Origin: Guptibacillus hwajinpoensis
GTDB taxonomy: Bacteria; Bacillota; Bacilli; Bacillales; Guptibacillaceae
Length of the DNA stretch: 64,000 nucleotides
Assembly (NCBI RefSeq): GCF_029277305.1
Contig: NZ_CP119526.1
Direction: 5' to 3' (one strand)
Notes under the pieces: generated by a model
What the model was told of the DNA's origin: nothing
The model's input: the letters and a program-made list of their open reading frames with translations, nothing else
Database searches by the model: none
Translations under genes and position numbers: made by a program
Shown: positions 7,771 to 16,478 of the stretch, in pieces
Layout: each line of letters begins with the position of its first letter
Numbering within the stretch: position 1 is the stretch's first letter

Positions 7771-9318
7771 TTAGCTTACCTCCTTATACTTTTGCTGTTC
7801 TACTTTCGAGTCCCATTTCTTTAGGCTGAATAGAATTCCAACCAGAATGGCGAACCCTGCGACAGCCCAGCCACTGTAAAGAATAAAGCCATTTGAGTAG
7901 CCTTCATAGTTTCCAGTTGGTGTATCAAACTGACGAAGTAGGTTTGTTTTAAAGAGATCGAACATCATGTAGCCAAGGACAAGCGGTGTAATGACTCCAA
8001 GACAAGCTTTCCACCAATATTTCAATGAAATGTCTGAAATACCGTTTGCGTGTGATTCAAGCGTATTAAGTTCACGAAGTACCCAAGCTACGACAACGAC
8101 TTCCACTAGTCCTACGAACGCAATTCCAAACTGGTTAATAAAGTAATCTGCTGCATCAAGGAAGAACAATCCGCCTTGCGTTGCAAACAATATAGAGATA
8201 ATAGAGGAAACTCCTCCACCAATTAGAACAGCTTTTGTACGAGATATGCCAAATTTCTCTGACACACCCGCTACATATGTTTCAGAAATAGAGATTAGTG
8301 AAGATAAACCAGCAAGAACAAGTGATGCAAAGAATAAGAAACCGAACAAACCGTTCAAGGCTGGGAACTCATTAATAATTTGTGGGAAGACGACGAAAGC
8401 TAGTCCAACTCCACCACTCACAACTTCACCAACAGTAAGACCCTGCTGCTGAGCCATAAATCCAAGCGCCGAGAATACTCCAATACCTGCTAGAAGCTCA
8501 AACGCCGAGTTACCGAAACCAGTAATAAACGCATTATTTGTGATATCGGATTTCTTCGGTAAATAACTAGAATAAGTAATCATAATAGCAAAAGCAATGG
8601 ATAAACTGAAGAAAATCTGTCCGTAAGCTGCAACCCAAACGCTTCCAGACGTAATGCTGTCAAAGTTCGGTGTAAAGAAAGCATTTAGACCTTCAGCAGC
8701 TCCTGGTAATGTCACTGCACGAATAACAATAATTAAGAAAAGAACAACCAATGTAGGAATGAAAATTTTGTTCGCACGCTCAATTCCTTTTTTGACACCT
8801 GCAAGAAGAACACCGAGCGTAATGATCCAAACCGCAATCAATGGTAGGAATACGCCTGGGACAATACTACCTGTTTGTCCTGGATCAACTGTAAGCTTTA
8901 AGTAATCATTGAAAAGGAACGCTTCTGTATCAGAACCCCAACTTTGATTAAACGCAAAGTAGCTATAAGAGATTGCCCAAGCAATAATAACTGCGTAATA
9001 TGTCGAGATAACAAAAGCAACAATAACGCCCCACCAACCAAGCCACTCCATCTTTTTGTTCATTCTAAAGAATGAAAGTGGTGCAGATCCTCTAAATTTA
9101 TGACCAATTGTGAATTCTAGTATTAAAATCGGGATACCAGCTGTAAGTAATGCGAATAAATACGGAATAAAGAATGCCCCACCACCGTTGTCATATGCTA
9201 CGGCTGGAAATCTCCATATATTACCTAAACCTATTGCTGAACCAACAGCTGCTAGAATAAAACCAGCCCTTGTCCCCCATTGCGCACGATTCTCCAAATC
9301 AATTACCCCCTTAGACAA
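7771..9318 (-). CDS. metP: Sodium-dependent NSS family amino-acid transporter (MetP-like)
   Basis: This 515-residue neurotransmitter:sodium symporter family member begins with the family signature RAQWGTRAGFILAAVGSAIGLGNIWRF (given here as residues 7-33), where TM1 forms the sodium and substrate sites. About 11-12 hydrophobic helices follow. It probably imports a small neutral amino acid together with Na+. The adjacent MetS-like subunit points to methionine/alanine, by analogy only. TTG start at 9318 behind AAAGGA. The transcript ends at the 7626-7664 hairpin. No SAM riboswitch is visible upstream, unlike the other methionine genes here. Confidence 0.85.
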   Translation of the reverse strand: MSKGVIDLENRAQWGTRAGFILAAVGSAIGLGNIWRFPAVAYDNGGGAFFIPYLFALLTAGIPILILEFTIGHKFRGSAPLSFFRMNKKMEWLGWWGVIVAFVISTYYAVIIAWAISYSYFAFNQSWGSDTEAFLFNDYLKLTVDPGQTGSIVPGVFLPLIAVWIITLGVLLAGVKKGIERANKIFIPTLVVLFLIIVIRAVTLPGAAEGLNAFFTPNFDSITSGSVWVAAYGQIFFSLSIAFAIMITYSSYLPKKSDITNNAFITGFGNSAFELLAGIGVFSALGFMAQQQGLTVGEVVSGGVGLAFVVFPQIINEFPALNGLFGFLFFASLVLAGLSSLISISETYVAGVSEKFGISRTKAVLIGGGVSSIISILFATQGGLFFLDAADYFINQFGIAFVGLVEVVVVAWVLRELNTLESHANGISDISLKYWWKACLGVITPLVLGYMMFDLFKTNLLRQFDTPTGNYEGYSNGFILYSGWAVAGFAILVGILFSLKKWDSKVEQQKYKEVS

Positions 9319-9500
9319 TTTAAATCCTTTTTTAACTCCAAGCCTCCTCCCAGAAAAAGGTTGTGACTTTTAAGTAAATTCAGATTATTTTGTTTATAGT
9401 ATATCTAGTACGAATGTCCATGTCAAAACAATCTTTTACCTTTTTTAGTATAAATCGTTCAATTTCTGATAAAAATCTACACTTTTTTGTGAATTCATAT

Positions 9501-9530
9501 AAAAAAGCAGGAGGAATGTCCCCCTGCTTC
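9501..9530 (-). terminator. Terminator of the NhaC-type transporter gene
   Basis: On the minus strand AAGCAGG-GG / CC-TCCTGCTT form a stem followed by TTTTTTATAT, directly after the stop codon at 9532. Confidence 0.88.
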
Positions 9531-9531
9531 A

Positions 9532-11109
9532 TTAATTTTTAGCTACTTCAACTGGTCGATTGGCATATTTTGTTTTTAACATAAAAATCAATATTCCAAA
9601 AAGAACCGCAGTAGCTAGTAAGCCAAGTATTGAGCTTCCTGTAAATCCAAGTACAAGATAACCAAGCAAGGATATACCTGCGACAAGCACTGCATAAGGT
9701 AGCTGAGTCATAACATGATCAATATGATGGCTTCCCGCACCTGTTGATGAAAGAATCGTTGTATCTGAGATCGGTGAACAATGATCTCCAAAAACGGCAC
9801 CTGCGAGAACAGCTGCAAGTACTGGGAGCATTAAGGTTGGATCAGTTGCAGCAGCAATCTCTCCTGCAATTGGTAGCATGATGCCAAACGTTCCCCACGA
9901 TGTACCAGTTGCGAACGCCATAACGCCTCCAAGGAGAAATAGAATTGCAGGCAAGAAACCAATCACGATATGCTGATTAACTAGTCCAGCTAAGTACTCA
10001 CCTGTTCCAAGTGATCCAATAATCTCAATTAATGTCCACGCAAAGAAGAGAATATAAACTGCTGGGAGCATAGACTTAATCCCTTCCCAGATTCCTTTGC
10101 CTAGGATAGCTCCTCCCATACGCTTCACGAAGAAGAAGATAAGTGATGTAGCAAGCCCAATCAATCCTCCGTAAAGAAGTGAAGTAGCAACATCCGTGTT
10201 TTCAAAAATAGTAAGTGCCGTAACTGCTGTATCAGTCCCACTTACAGCCTGGATACCAGTCACAATCATAAACGTAACTGTTCCCGCAATTAGCATGATA
10301 ATCGGCCAAGCAAGATCAGCAACACTACCTTTGTCACTTTCAGGTAGTCCAGTTGTTTCCCCAGGAACCGCGCCCTTTTCTGGATCAAGAACTTCTCCTG
10401 TCTTTTGGGCACGATCTTCATGTACTTTCATAGCCTTAAGATTTATATCGAAATAACTTACAAAGAAAACCATGACTAAAGCAAACAGAGCATATAAATT
10501 CATTGGAATCATTCTCATGAATGCTTCCAAAGCACCAACACCTGTAATACTATGTGTAGCGAGGACGCCACCAATAATGGCAATAATATAAGCACCCCAG
10601 CTTGAGATTGGAGAAATGATACACATTGGTGCAGCAGTCGAATCAATAATGTACGCAAGCTTCGCTCTAGACACGTTATGCCTGTCCGTAATTGGTCTAC
10701 TAACATTCCCTACTGCAAGGGAGTTAAAGTAATCATCAATGAAAATAATAATACCGAAAACGGCTGTGACAATTTGAGCTCCAACTCTTGTTTTGACACG
10801 CTTCATTGCCCACTCACCAAATGCACGGCTACCACCAGATATGGAGATAAATGCGGTCATCATACCAAGTAATAGTAAGAAGAAGATAATGTACATGTTC
10901 CAGGTATTTAGCCCACCGCTTTCAGAATCAATAAAAATTCCTTTTACGATTGTATAAATTTCCTGAATGGAACCTGTTACACTCCAATTATTGATCATAA
11001 GTGCACCGAGAATGATCCCTACTCCTAGAGATGGCAGCACTTTCCTTGTCACAACGACCATAAGTAATGCAACAAGCGGCGGAATAATAGATAAAAACGA
11101 GTTTTCCAC
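9532..11109 (-). CDS. NhaC-superfamily transporter under lysine riboswitch control (LysW-type lysine transporter candidate)
   Basis: This 525-residue integral membrane protein has about 11-13 predicted helices and the NhaC hallmarks FIDDYFNSLAVG, GTSWGTFGIMLPI and FGDHCSPISDTTILSS. Alone it would be called a Na+/H+ antiporter. Upstream, however, lie a promoter, a lysine riboswitch and its terminator. NhaC-type proteins behind L-boxes have been predicted in comparative genomics to be lysine transporters (LysW), which I consider the better call. GTG start at 11109 with AAGGAGGG. It is the only gene between two terminators, so it should be monocistronic. Confidence 0.82.
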   Translation of the reverse strand: MENSFLSIIPPLVALLMVVVTRKVLPSLGVGIILGALMINNWSVTGSIQEIYTIVKGIFIDSESGGLNTWNMYIIFFLLLLGMMTAFISISGGSRAFGEWAMKRVKTRVGAQIVTAVFGIIIFIDDYFNSLAVGNVSRPITDRHNVSRAKLAYIIDSTAAPMCIISPISSWGAYIIAIIGGVLATHSITGVGALEAFMRMIPMNLYALFALVMVFFVSYFDINLKAMKVHEDRAQKTGEVLDPEKGAVPGETTGLPESDKGSVADLAWPIIMLIAGTVTFMIVTGIQAVSGTDTAVTALTIFENTDVATSLLYGGLIGLATSLIFFFVKRMGGAILGKGIWEGIKSMLPAVYILFFAWTLIEIIGSLGTGEYLAGLVNQHIVIGFLPAILFLLGGVMAFATGTSWGTFGIMLPIAGEIAAATDPTLMLPVLAAVLAGAVFGDHCSPISDTTILSSTGAGSHHIDHVMTQLPYAVLVAGISLLGYLVLGFTGSSILGLLATAVLFGILIFMLKTKYANRPVEVAKN

Positions 11110-11212
11110 GGAAACCCTCCTTATATTTAATAGTAGATTGCGACAGGGGTAAGCTCATCCAACATTACTCTTCAAATTTTGCATAATGTAAATCGAAATT
11201 TCGATTTACAAG

Positions 11213-11260
11213 CACAAAAAAAACGAGCAATGATAGGATTGGTCCTATCATTGCTCGTTT
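11213..11260 (-). terminator. Lysine-riboswitch expression-platform terminator
   Basis: A perfect 18-bp stem (11221-11238 with 11243-11260, loop of four) ends in an eight-base U-run on the minus strand. It stands about 100 bp before the transporter start codon and after the aptamer, as expected for a lysine-induced terminator. Confidence 0.93.
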
Positions 11261-11261
11261 C

Positions 11262-11475
11262 ACCGAGTCAATGTTAAGTGTCCACCCCGATCAGTAGTTC
11301 ACCATTACAAGTTAGACTTATAATGACAGTTCGACATTTATTCAATGCCGCCCCAACAAAAATAACGTGACAATTATTCTTGCTTCGGCAGATCTCCCTT
11401 TCGATGCTGATCATTGGTGTCATTCTCCCAACACGTACTAATGAGGATCTGCTCCTCTACCTCATCGTAAAAGAT
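11262..11475 (-). promoter_or_regulatory. Lysine riboswitch (L-box)
   Basis: Minus-strand reading shows the conserved L-box elements in order. They are GATGAGGTAGAGGAGC at the 5' base, AGGGAGATCTGCCGAAGC (the invariant GCCGAAG motif), a stem-loop, GGGGCGGCATTGAATAAATG (the conserved TTGAATAAATG motif) and a closing stem before the terminator. These match the B. subtilis lysC leader closely. Binding of lysine would close the aptamer and favour the terminator, switching off the NhaC-type transporter. Confidence 0.92.
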
Positions 11476-11502
11476 AAGGAACGATATTAAGTTCAGTTTA
11501 AA

Positions 11503-11531
11503 AGTATACCTTATCTTACTCCTTTCTGCAA
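11503..11531 (-). promoter_or_regulatory. SigA-type promoter of the lysine-riboswitch transcript
   Basis: Minus strand TTGCAG, a 17-bp spacer and TATACT place the transcription start near 11496, about 25 nt before the riboswitch. It lies just downstream of the yunB stop codon. Confidence 0.8.
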
Positions 11532-11538
11532 TTAGAAA

Positions 11539-12315
11539 TTATTGCATGTCTTTCATATCAATAGATGGATTTGGCGCATCATCGCCTCCACTGTTATAAA
11601 AGTTCGGAACATCTCCCTTAATAATCGTTGCGATAACAGGAATATCCGTCGTAACAACGTCCGAATCGCTCGCAAATGGAATAACGATTTTAACATTCAC
11701 TTCGATGTGAACGCGAATATCGACCCATATATTGTTAATTCCTACTGGCTCAATCTTATGTTTAATATCTGATTTCACTTCTCCAATCGCAGTAAAACGC
11801 ACTGGAACTTTTGGTCCAAAGTTCGCAAGTAGCGTATTGTTGAAAGCCTGACCGATTGGAATATAATGTATAATACCTGTATTGACAGGCGTATCTTCAT
11901 CCACTTTAAGATCAACACCATTTTGCTCTGCCCAATAATCGATCTTACCATCTTCAATGCTTTTTAAGAACTTTTGAACTTTATCCGTGGATTGAGCGAG
12001 AACTTGACTAACAGCTCGCTGATTAATCTGAACAAGCACAACTTTTCCCTGATCATCTTTCACTTCGGTTATTAGCGTTTCCTGGTAATTGTCTACTTCT
12101 TCTACAATCTTTTGATTGATCGCCTGGTTAATCGCAAGTGTTGCAATACGATTTGTCTCTGTTCTAGCAATCTCAATAAGCGTCGGCTTGATTCCCTTTT
12201 CAACGATCCATAACCCCTGCACTGTCATGAATATGAAAAGGATGAAGGAGATGATAAATACATAACGAAAGGGAAGTGGACCCTTTCTAAAGAATCTTCT
12301 ACGAGTTCGAAACAA
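11539..12315 (-). CDS. yunB: Sporulation protein YunB
   Basis: This 258-residue protein has one N-terminal membrane anchor (VFIISFILFIFMTVQGLWIV, about residues 18-37) and an extracytoplasmic domain rich in beta-strands. It matches YunB in length and in motifs such as GPKVPVRFTAIG and PFASDSDVVTTDIPV. The frame is open to 12576, but that extension is read through a dispersed repeat. The TTG at 12315, with GGGAGG 8 nt upstream, is the best start. YunB is a mother-cell sporulation protein needed for full spore formation in B. subtilis. Confidence 0.87.
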   Translation of the reverse strand: MFRTRRRFFRKGPLPFRYVFIISFILFIFMTVQGLWIVEKGIKPTLIEIARTETNRIATLAINQAINQKIVEEVDNYQETLITEVKDDQGKVVLVQINQRAVSQVLAQSTDKVQKFLKSIEDGKIDYWAEQNGVDLKVDEDTPVNTGIIHYIPIGQAFNNTLLANFGPKVPVRFTAIGEVKSDIKHKIEPVGINNIWVDIRVHIEVNVKIVIPFASDSDVVTTDIPVIATIIKGDVPNFYNSGGDDAPNPSIDMKDMQ

Positions 12316-12379
12316 ACATGAACCCTCCCTTCTCTCCAACATGTATATGCTATGAAGTAAGGAAGTATGGACAAAATTA

Positions 12380-12526
12380 TCACGAAAAGCGAAAGCGCTA
12401 GGTAGACCCGACAAGGGCTGGAACCTTTTTGGATGAACACGTTCTTTGTGTTCAACCAAAAAGGTGAAGCATCTCGAGGGTCTGAGCGCTGTAGCTGGAT
12501 CACGAAAAGCGAAAGCGCTCGGTAGA
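12380..12526. repeat. Second repeat type: 27-bp direct repeats flanking a hairpin, upstream of yunB
   Basis: Two nearly identical 27-bp units (TCACGAAAAGCGAAAGCGCT, then A or C, then GGTAGA) occupy 12380-12406 and 12500-12526. Between them is a long hairpin: ACCTTTTTGG / CCAAAAAGGT (12423-12432 with 12456-12465) continued by TGAACAC / GTGTTCA. The unit resembles REP-like dispersed sequences of Bacillaceae from memory. It is unrelated to R1-R8 and sits in the yunC-yunB gap, where it can be misread as an N-terminal extension of YunB. Confidence 0.75.
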
Positions 12527-12543
12527 CTGTATCCGAAAAGCAA

Positions 12544-12572
12544 AAGAAGCCGCAGCATTGCTACGGCTTCTT
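12544..12572 (-). terminator. Terminator of the yunFEDC unit
   Basis: Minus strand AAGAAGCCG / CGGCTTCTT, with an 11-base loop, is followed by TTTT, directly after the yunC stop codon. Confidence 0.82.
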
Positions 12573-12875
12573 TCACATCATTTTAAGCATGGCATCTCTG
12601 CCTATTGTGCCGACTGTAATGCCCCTTGCTACTGCTTCATGTGTAACAGATTCAAGGGGAGCATCCAGCAGCTGTTCGATCGTCCTCACGCCTACAGCTC
12701 TGCCTGCAATAATCTTCCGCTCACTTAATTTCTCGTTAAGTAAAGCTATATCAAGTGCTCCACACATGATATACCCATTCTCATTCATTACTGCAAGAAA
12801 ATTCGTTTTCGGAAGTTGCATGCTCACAGCCGTAAAAGGATGACCGTCAATCATAATAGGTGACATAGTAATCAA
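12573..12875 (-). CDS. yunC: DUF1805 protein YunC
   Basis: This 100-residue protein is the length of B. subtilis YunC and has its core features (NYIMCGALDIALLN, KIIAGRAVGVRTIEQLLDAP, ARGITVGTIGRDAL-type C-terminus). The fold is a compact alpha/beta homo-oligomer; no function is established. GGAGG is 10 nt ahead of the TTG at 12875; an ATG three codons later is an alternative. It ends the minus-strand run yunF-yunE-yunD-yunC. Confidence 0.82.
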   Translation of the reverse strand: MITMSPIMIDGHPFTAVSMQLPKTNFLAVMNENGYIMCGALDIALLNEKLSERKIIAGRAVGVRTIEQLLDAPLESVTHEAVARGITVGTIGRDAMLKMM

Positions 12876-12928
12876 TTCATTCTCGCCTCCTGACTTGAAT
12901 GATTAACACTATATCTATATGAAAGTTT

Positions 12929-14317
12929 CTAGTATCTGTTCTCAAGTCTCCATTCAAGAAGATCCCTTAACATCTCAGGTAAATAATATTTCTTTTTCGC
13001 ATGTTTCATTTGAGGATAGAATTTCCCAAACGTAAACATATCAGCTGTGGCAACAGCATATTCTTCATCAGATATCAACTGCTGTCCATTATGAAGAATG
13101 TCAGTTACATGGTGAAGACCATCTTCCATTAAAACAGTTTTTACTTCTAAGCCATCAAACGCCATAATCCCCATCACTTCTCCGCGAAAGCCAAGTCCCT
13201 TAAAACTTAAGTTCACAATCTCATCTGTCATAGCGTAAGAAATGATTTCTCGAAGTTCACTGCCTTTTAAGATGACTTTGCAAGGGTTTACCGGATGCGG
13301 GCAAATACGGTGAATGTTCTCACGAGAAACGTTCCCTTCAGAAAGCCCATCAAGCAGCATACCAGAGTTAATCATACCGATATCAGCATGACACCACTCC
13401 CTTAACGCTGCGGCTAATTCATCAGGTAATACAGACGGTTTAAACCACTCTGCTTCTAACGGTTGTTCTAGTCGACAAATGACTTCGTCTAACAAAGCCT
13501 GTGCTTTTAAACCCAATTGTTTTATGCTCTCTCTTGTAAGGTCGTCTTCCTTACGATTACGGACAGAAACGGCATAGGCTTCTTTTTCAAGAACATGGTC
13601 GTTTTCCAAATCGAAACAAATCGTCACTTCTCCTACATAGTTGCCGTTTTTTCCTGACTGCGTTATGAGCGTGTCCTCTACAATTACTCCGTGCTTTAGA
13701 ACATGATGAGTATGAGCGCCAATGATCACATCAATTCCTGTCATCTCTCTTGCTAATTGCTCGTCATTTCCTAGCCCCATATGAGACATGAGGATAACAA
13801 CGTCAGATTGTGAGCGAACGTCATTCACAAGCTCCTGAAGGTAGTTGTATGGGGAATGGATTGTCCACCCTAGGAGAGAATAGAACTGCTCATATGGTAT
13901 CGTAATCCCAATGATACCTACTTTCACACCATTTAGTTCATGAATCTTATATGGGATTGCAAAGGAGGGTCTTGTACCATCTTGATGATAGAGATTGGAT
14001 ACAATCACTTCGAACGTTGCTTCTGTGTATAATTCCTCAAGCTCCTTCTTAGAGAACGTAATTCCTTCATTGTTTCCGATCGTAGCATAGTCATATTGAA
14101 GTTCATTTAGTAACTGCACATTCCCTTTTCCAACCGTTCCTTCCGTGATTGGATGAACTTTATCAGAATGGTCACCAAGATCCAGAAGTAAGTAAGGTGT
14201 TCCCTGGAGTTCATGCATTTTCTTTTTCTCTTTGAGAAAAGAAGACACTTTAGACCAGTTCTCAAAGTGACTATGAAGATCATTTGTATAATAGATATTT
14301 AGTGTTTTACAAGTCAA
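12929..14317 (-). CDS. yunD: Metallophosphoesterase/5'-nucleotidase family protein YunD
   Basis: This 462-residue two-domain enzyme has an N-terminal calcineurin-like phosphoesterase domain with metal motifs YYTNDLHSHF (9-18), LLDLGDHSD (44-52), IGNNEG (about 76-81), SHMG and IGAHTHH (about 196-202). A C-terminal 5'-nucleotidase domain (about 300-440) follows. GNNEG replaces the commoner GNHE and is, to my knowledge, characteristic of the YunD branch. No signal peptide is present, so a cytosolic nucleotide-phosphate hydrolase role is inferred. TTG start at 14317. Confidence 0.85.
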   Translation of the reverse strand: MTCKTLNIYYTNDLHSHFENWSKVSSFLKEKKKMHELQGTPYLLLDLGDHSDKVHPITEGTVGKGNVQLLNELQYDYATIGNNEGITFSKKELEELYTEATFEVIVSNLYHQDGTRPSFAIPYKIHELNGVKVGIIGITIPYEQFYSLLGWTIHSPYNYLQELVNDVRSQSDVVILMSHMGLGNDEQLAREMTGIDVIIGAHTHHVLKHGVIVEDTLITQSGKNGNYVGEVTICFDLENDHVLEKEAYAVSVRNRKEDDLTRESIKQLGLKAQALLDEVICRLEQPLEAEWFKPSVLPDELAAALREWCHADIGMINSGMLLDGLSEGNVSRENIHRICPHPVNPCKVILKGSELREIISYAMTDEIVNLSFKGLGFRGEVMGIMAFDGLEVKTVLMEDGLHHVTDILHNGQQLISDEEYAVATADMFTFGKFYPQMKHAKKKYYLPEMLRDLLEWRLENRY

Positions 14318-14332
14318 GTCAATCTTCCTTTC

Positions 14333-15154
14333 CTACCCCATAGTTCCCTGCCAGATCAGTCGAATTCCAACAATGATTAACATCCATCGCAAAATAACTA
14401 CAACGGTCTGGTCTGATAGTTTTTGATTAATAAATGCGCCTAACTTGGCTCCGACCCATGCTCCTGGAACTAATCCGATTAAGAGAAAGCCTCCCACGTT
14501 TCCGAGTACTAAATGGGTCAGTGTACCTGTTATGCTTGAGAGGAAGATCATAAACATCGAAGTTGCAACTGCAACTGACATCGGAAAGCCAAATAGCAAG
14601 ATCATCGCAGGAACCATTAAGGAACCCCCACCAATTCCAAACAACCCTGAGATAACTCCTACAACAAATGAAACCGCAACTGCTGCTGGAGCTGAAAATT
14701 GATAGGTTACTTTCTTTCCATCAGAATTAGTGAACGAACGAGTGAATTGTCCATTCAACTTCATTGGGCGTAAACGATTCCTTATCATTAATAATATGGA
14801 AACAAGCACCATAAATAACCCAAAATAGATAGAAAAATAATCTACTTCAATAAATTTATTTAACCAGGCTCCCAAAACGGCTCCAGGACCACTTCCTAGA
14901 AAGAAGAGCGCACCACTTTTATAATCCACACTTTTCTTCTTCATATAAGCTAATGTAGATGAAAGACCAATTGCAACAAGGACGACGATCGAACTTCCGA
15001 CAATTAATTGAGGAGATAATGGCGGTAGCCAATTTGTATATTGATCAATAATAAGAAGAACAGGAACGATGATGATCCCGCCACCAAGACCAACAAGACT
15101 ACCGATTGTCCCAGCAGCAAGACCAATAAGTACTAACAGAATCCAAGTTATCAT
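14333..15154 (-). CDS. yunE: TSUP/TauE-SafE family membrane permease (YunE)
   Basis: This 273-residue protein has eight or so transmembrane segments in two homologous halves, each with the glycine-rich family motif (IGSLVGLGGGIIIVP in the first half, ISGLFGIGGGSLMVP in the second). Members move sulfite, sulfoacetate or other small organosulfur anions; the substrate here is not known. ATG at 15154 after AAGGAG. It is tightly packed between yunF and yunD and likely co-transcribed. Confidence 0.85.
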   Translation of the reverse strand: MITWILLVLIGLAAGTIGSLVGLGGGIIIVPVLLIIDQYTNWLPPLSPQLIVGSSIVVLVAIGLSSTLAYMKKKSVDYKSGALFFLGSGPGAVLGAWLNKFIEVDYFSIYFGLFMVLVSILLMIRNRLRPMKLNGQFTRSFTNSDGKKVTYQFSAPAAVAVSFVVGVISGLFGIGGGSLMVPAMILLFGFPMSVAVATSMFMIFLSSITGTLTHLVLGNVGGFLLIGLVPGAWVGAKLGAFINQKLSDQTVVVILRWMLIIVGIRLIWQGTMG

Positions 15155-15166
15155 GAGTCAAACTCC

Positions 15167-16021
15167 TTATTCTTCAAAAAGATCCAGCTGTTTCGGATTT
15201 AAATTTGTATACTCAATATCAAGCATTTGAATCATCTTCTTCGCATTTCCTGAAGCATGACCACCTGAGTTGTTGTTAAATAAAATAGACACATGCTCAC
15301 ATTCATTTGCCAATTGATGAATCCGCTCTTTCCATTCCATTAACTCTTCCTCGTTATAATCATACAAATAACGAACATCTCTCCAATTATGACGATTGCC
15401 AGGGTTTGTCCAACCATTCACATTTCGTCCGTGAAGACGCACAAGAACTTGCTTCGAATGGACTGTTTCCATAACGAGAGGAACGGACCCTTCTCCTGCC
15501 TGTGGCTCATCACAAATCGTGTGGATATATCCCTGCTCTTCAAGAAAATGTAGCGTCTTATCGCGAAAAGCTTCATGATACCAGGATTGATGACGAAATT
15601 CGACTGCACAAGGAATATCGCCCATTCGTTGCTTACAGTCTCTTAATATGTCCACGTTCTCTTTATTCACATCAAACCATGGTGGAAACTGAAAAAGCAC
15701 CATCGAAAGCTTACCAGCTTTCTGAATGGGACCAAGGGAATTTATAAACGCCTGGAACATCTCTTCTCTTGTTTCAAACGGTACGTCTCCTCTTTGATGA
15801 CCCGTCATGCCTTGATAAGCCTTGACTACAAAGCGAAAATCTTCAGGCGTTTCATCCGCCCACTTCTGAAAATTCCTCGTAGGCTGAACCGCATAAAAAG
15901 ATGAATCTACTTCAACAATTGGAAAATGCGATGCGTAGAGTGAAAGCTTCTCATTGCTTTTGACATCGGGTGGATATAAATCATCATGATCGCCCCATCC
16001 TGTAACGCCTATGTATATCAT
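15167..16021 (-). CDS. yunF: DUF72 TIM-barrel protein (YunF)
   Basis: This 284-residue protein starts MIYIGVTGWGDHDDLYP and has VEVDSSFYAVQP, FQFPPWF and a C-terminal LFNNNSGGHASGNAKKM segment, all typical of DUF72 (YecE-like) proteins with a TIM-barrel fold. The biochemical role is unknown. It is the first gene of the yunFEDC run, and the start is an ATG after GAAAGGAAGG. Confidence 0.85.
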   Translation of the reverse strand: MIYIGVTGWGDHDDLYPPDVKSNEKLSLYASHFPIVEVDSSFYAVQPTRNFQKWADETPEDFRFVVKAYQGMTGHQRGDVPFETREEMFQAFINSLGPIQKAGKLSMVLFQFPPWFDVNKENVDILRDCKQRMGDIPCAVEFRHQSWYHEAFRDKTLHFLEEQGYIHTICDEPQAGEGSVPLVMETVHSKQVLVRLHGRNVNGWTNPGNRHNWRDVRYLYDYNEEELMEWKERIHQLANECEHVSILFNNNSGGHASGNAKKMIQMLDIEYTNLNPKQLDLFEE

Positions 16022-16201
16022 GCAATCCTTCCTTTCATCTTCGATGGAACATCCGAAATAATTATATCGTTAGTAATAGTAAAGTTATAATTAAAATGAT
16101 TCTTCTTCTATTTTCATGTGAAGGCGAAAAAATAGCAAGGAAGAAGCATAAGAGTTCTTTGCTCTAGGCTTCATTTTAAATAATCTATTCCCTATATTAA
16201 A

Positions 16202-16432
16202 AGGCTCTTTTCTAAAAGATTGTTGCTTTTAAAAAATTTTTCTATAGAGAACCCCATTTCATAGTTGATTGGAGCGGAAGGTGCTCGACTCCTGCGGGAC
16301 TAGCGGGACAGGTGAGACCCCACAGGAGCGTTAGCGACGAGGAGGCTCACCGCCCGCCCCCCGGAAAGCGGGTAGGAGCGCAGATCAACTACCACTCTTA
16401 TGGCAAAAGCAAGAATGTTTACGAAAACAGCA
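16202..16432 (-). repeat. R2: copy of the AGGCTCTTTTC-bounded repeat family
   Basis: About 231 bp, in the opposite orientation to R4. It runs from AGGCTCTTTTCTAAAAGATT to ACGAAAACAGC and contains the full GC-rich core (TGCTCGACTCCTGCGGG ... GAGGAGGCTCACCGCCCG). It fills most of the sufB-yunF gap. Its right end is only a few bases from the poly-T side of the sufB terminator. The rest of the 457-bp gap shows no gene. Confidence 0.85.
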
Positions 16433-16435
16433 CAA

Positions 16436-16470
16436 TAAAAAAACGAACCGGAAAATCCGGTTCGTTTCAT
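16436..16470 (-). terminator. Terminator of the suf operon
   Basis: Minus strand ACGAACCGGA / TCCGGTTCGT form a 10-bp stem with loop TTT and end in TTTTTTT, directly after the sufB stop codon. Confidence 0.93.
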
Positions 16471-16478
16471 AATAGTGC

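Noticed and set aside
16202..16432. CRISPR-like array or rRNA fragment suggested by GC-rich repeats
   Set aside because: Copies are far apart, occur in both orientations and have terminal inverted repeats; there are no spacers and no rRNA motifs.
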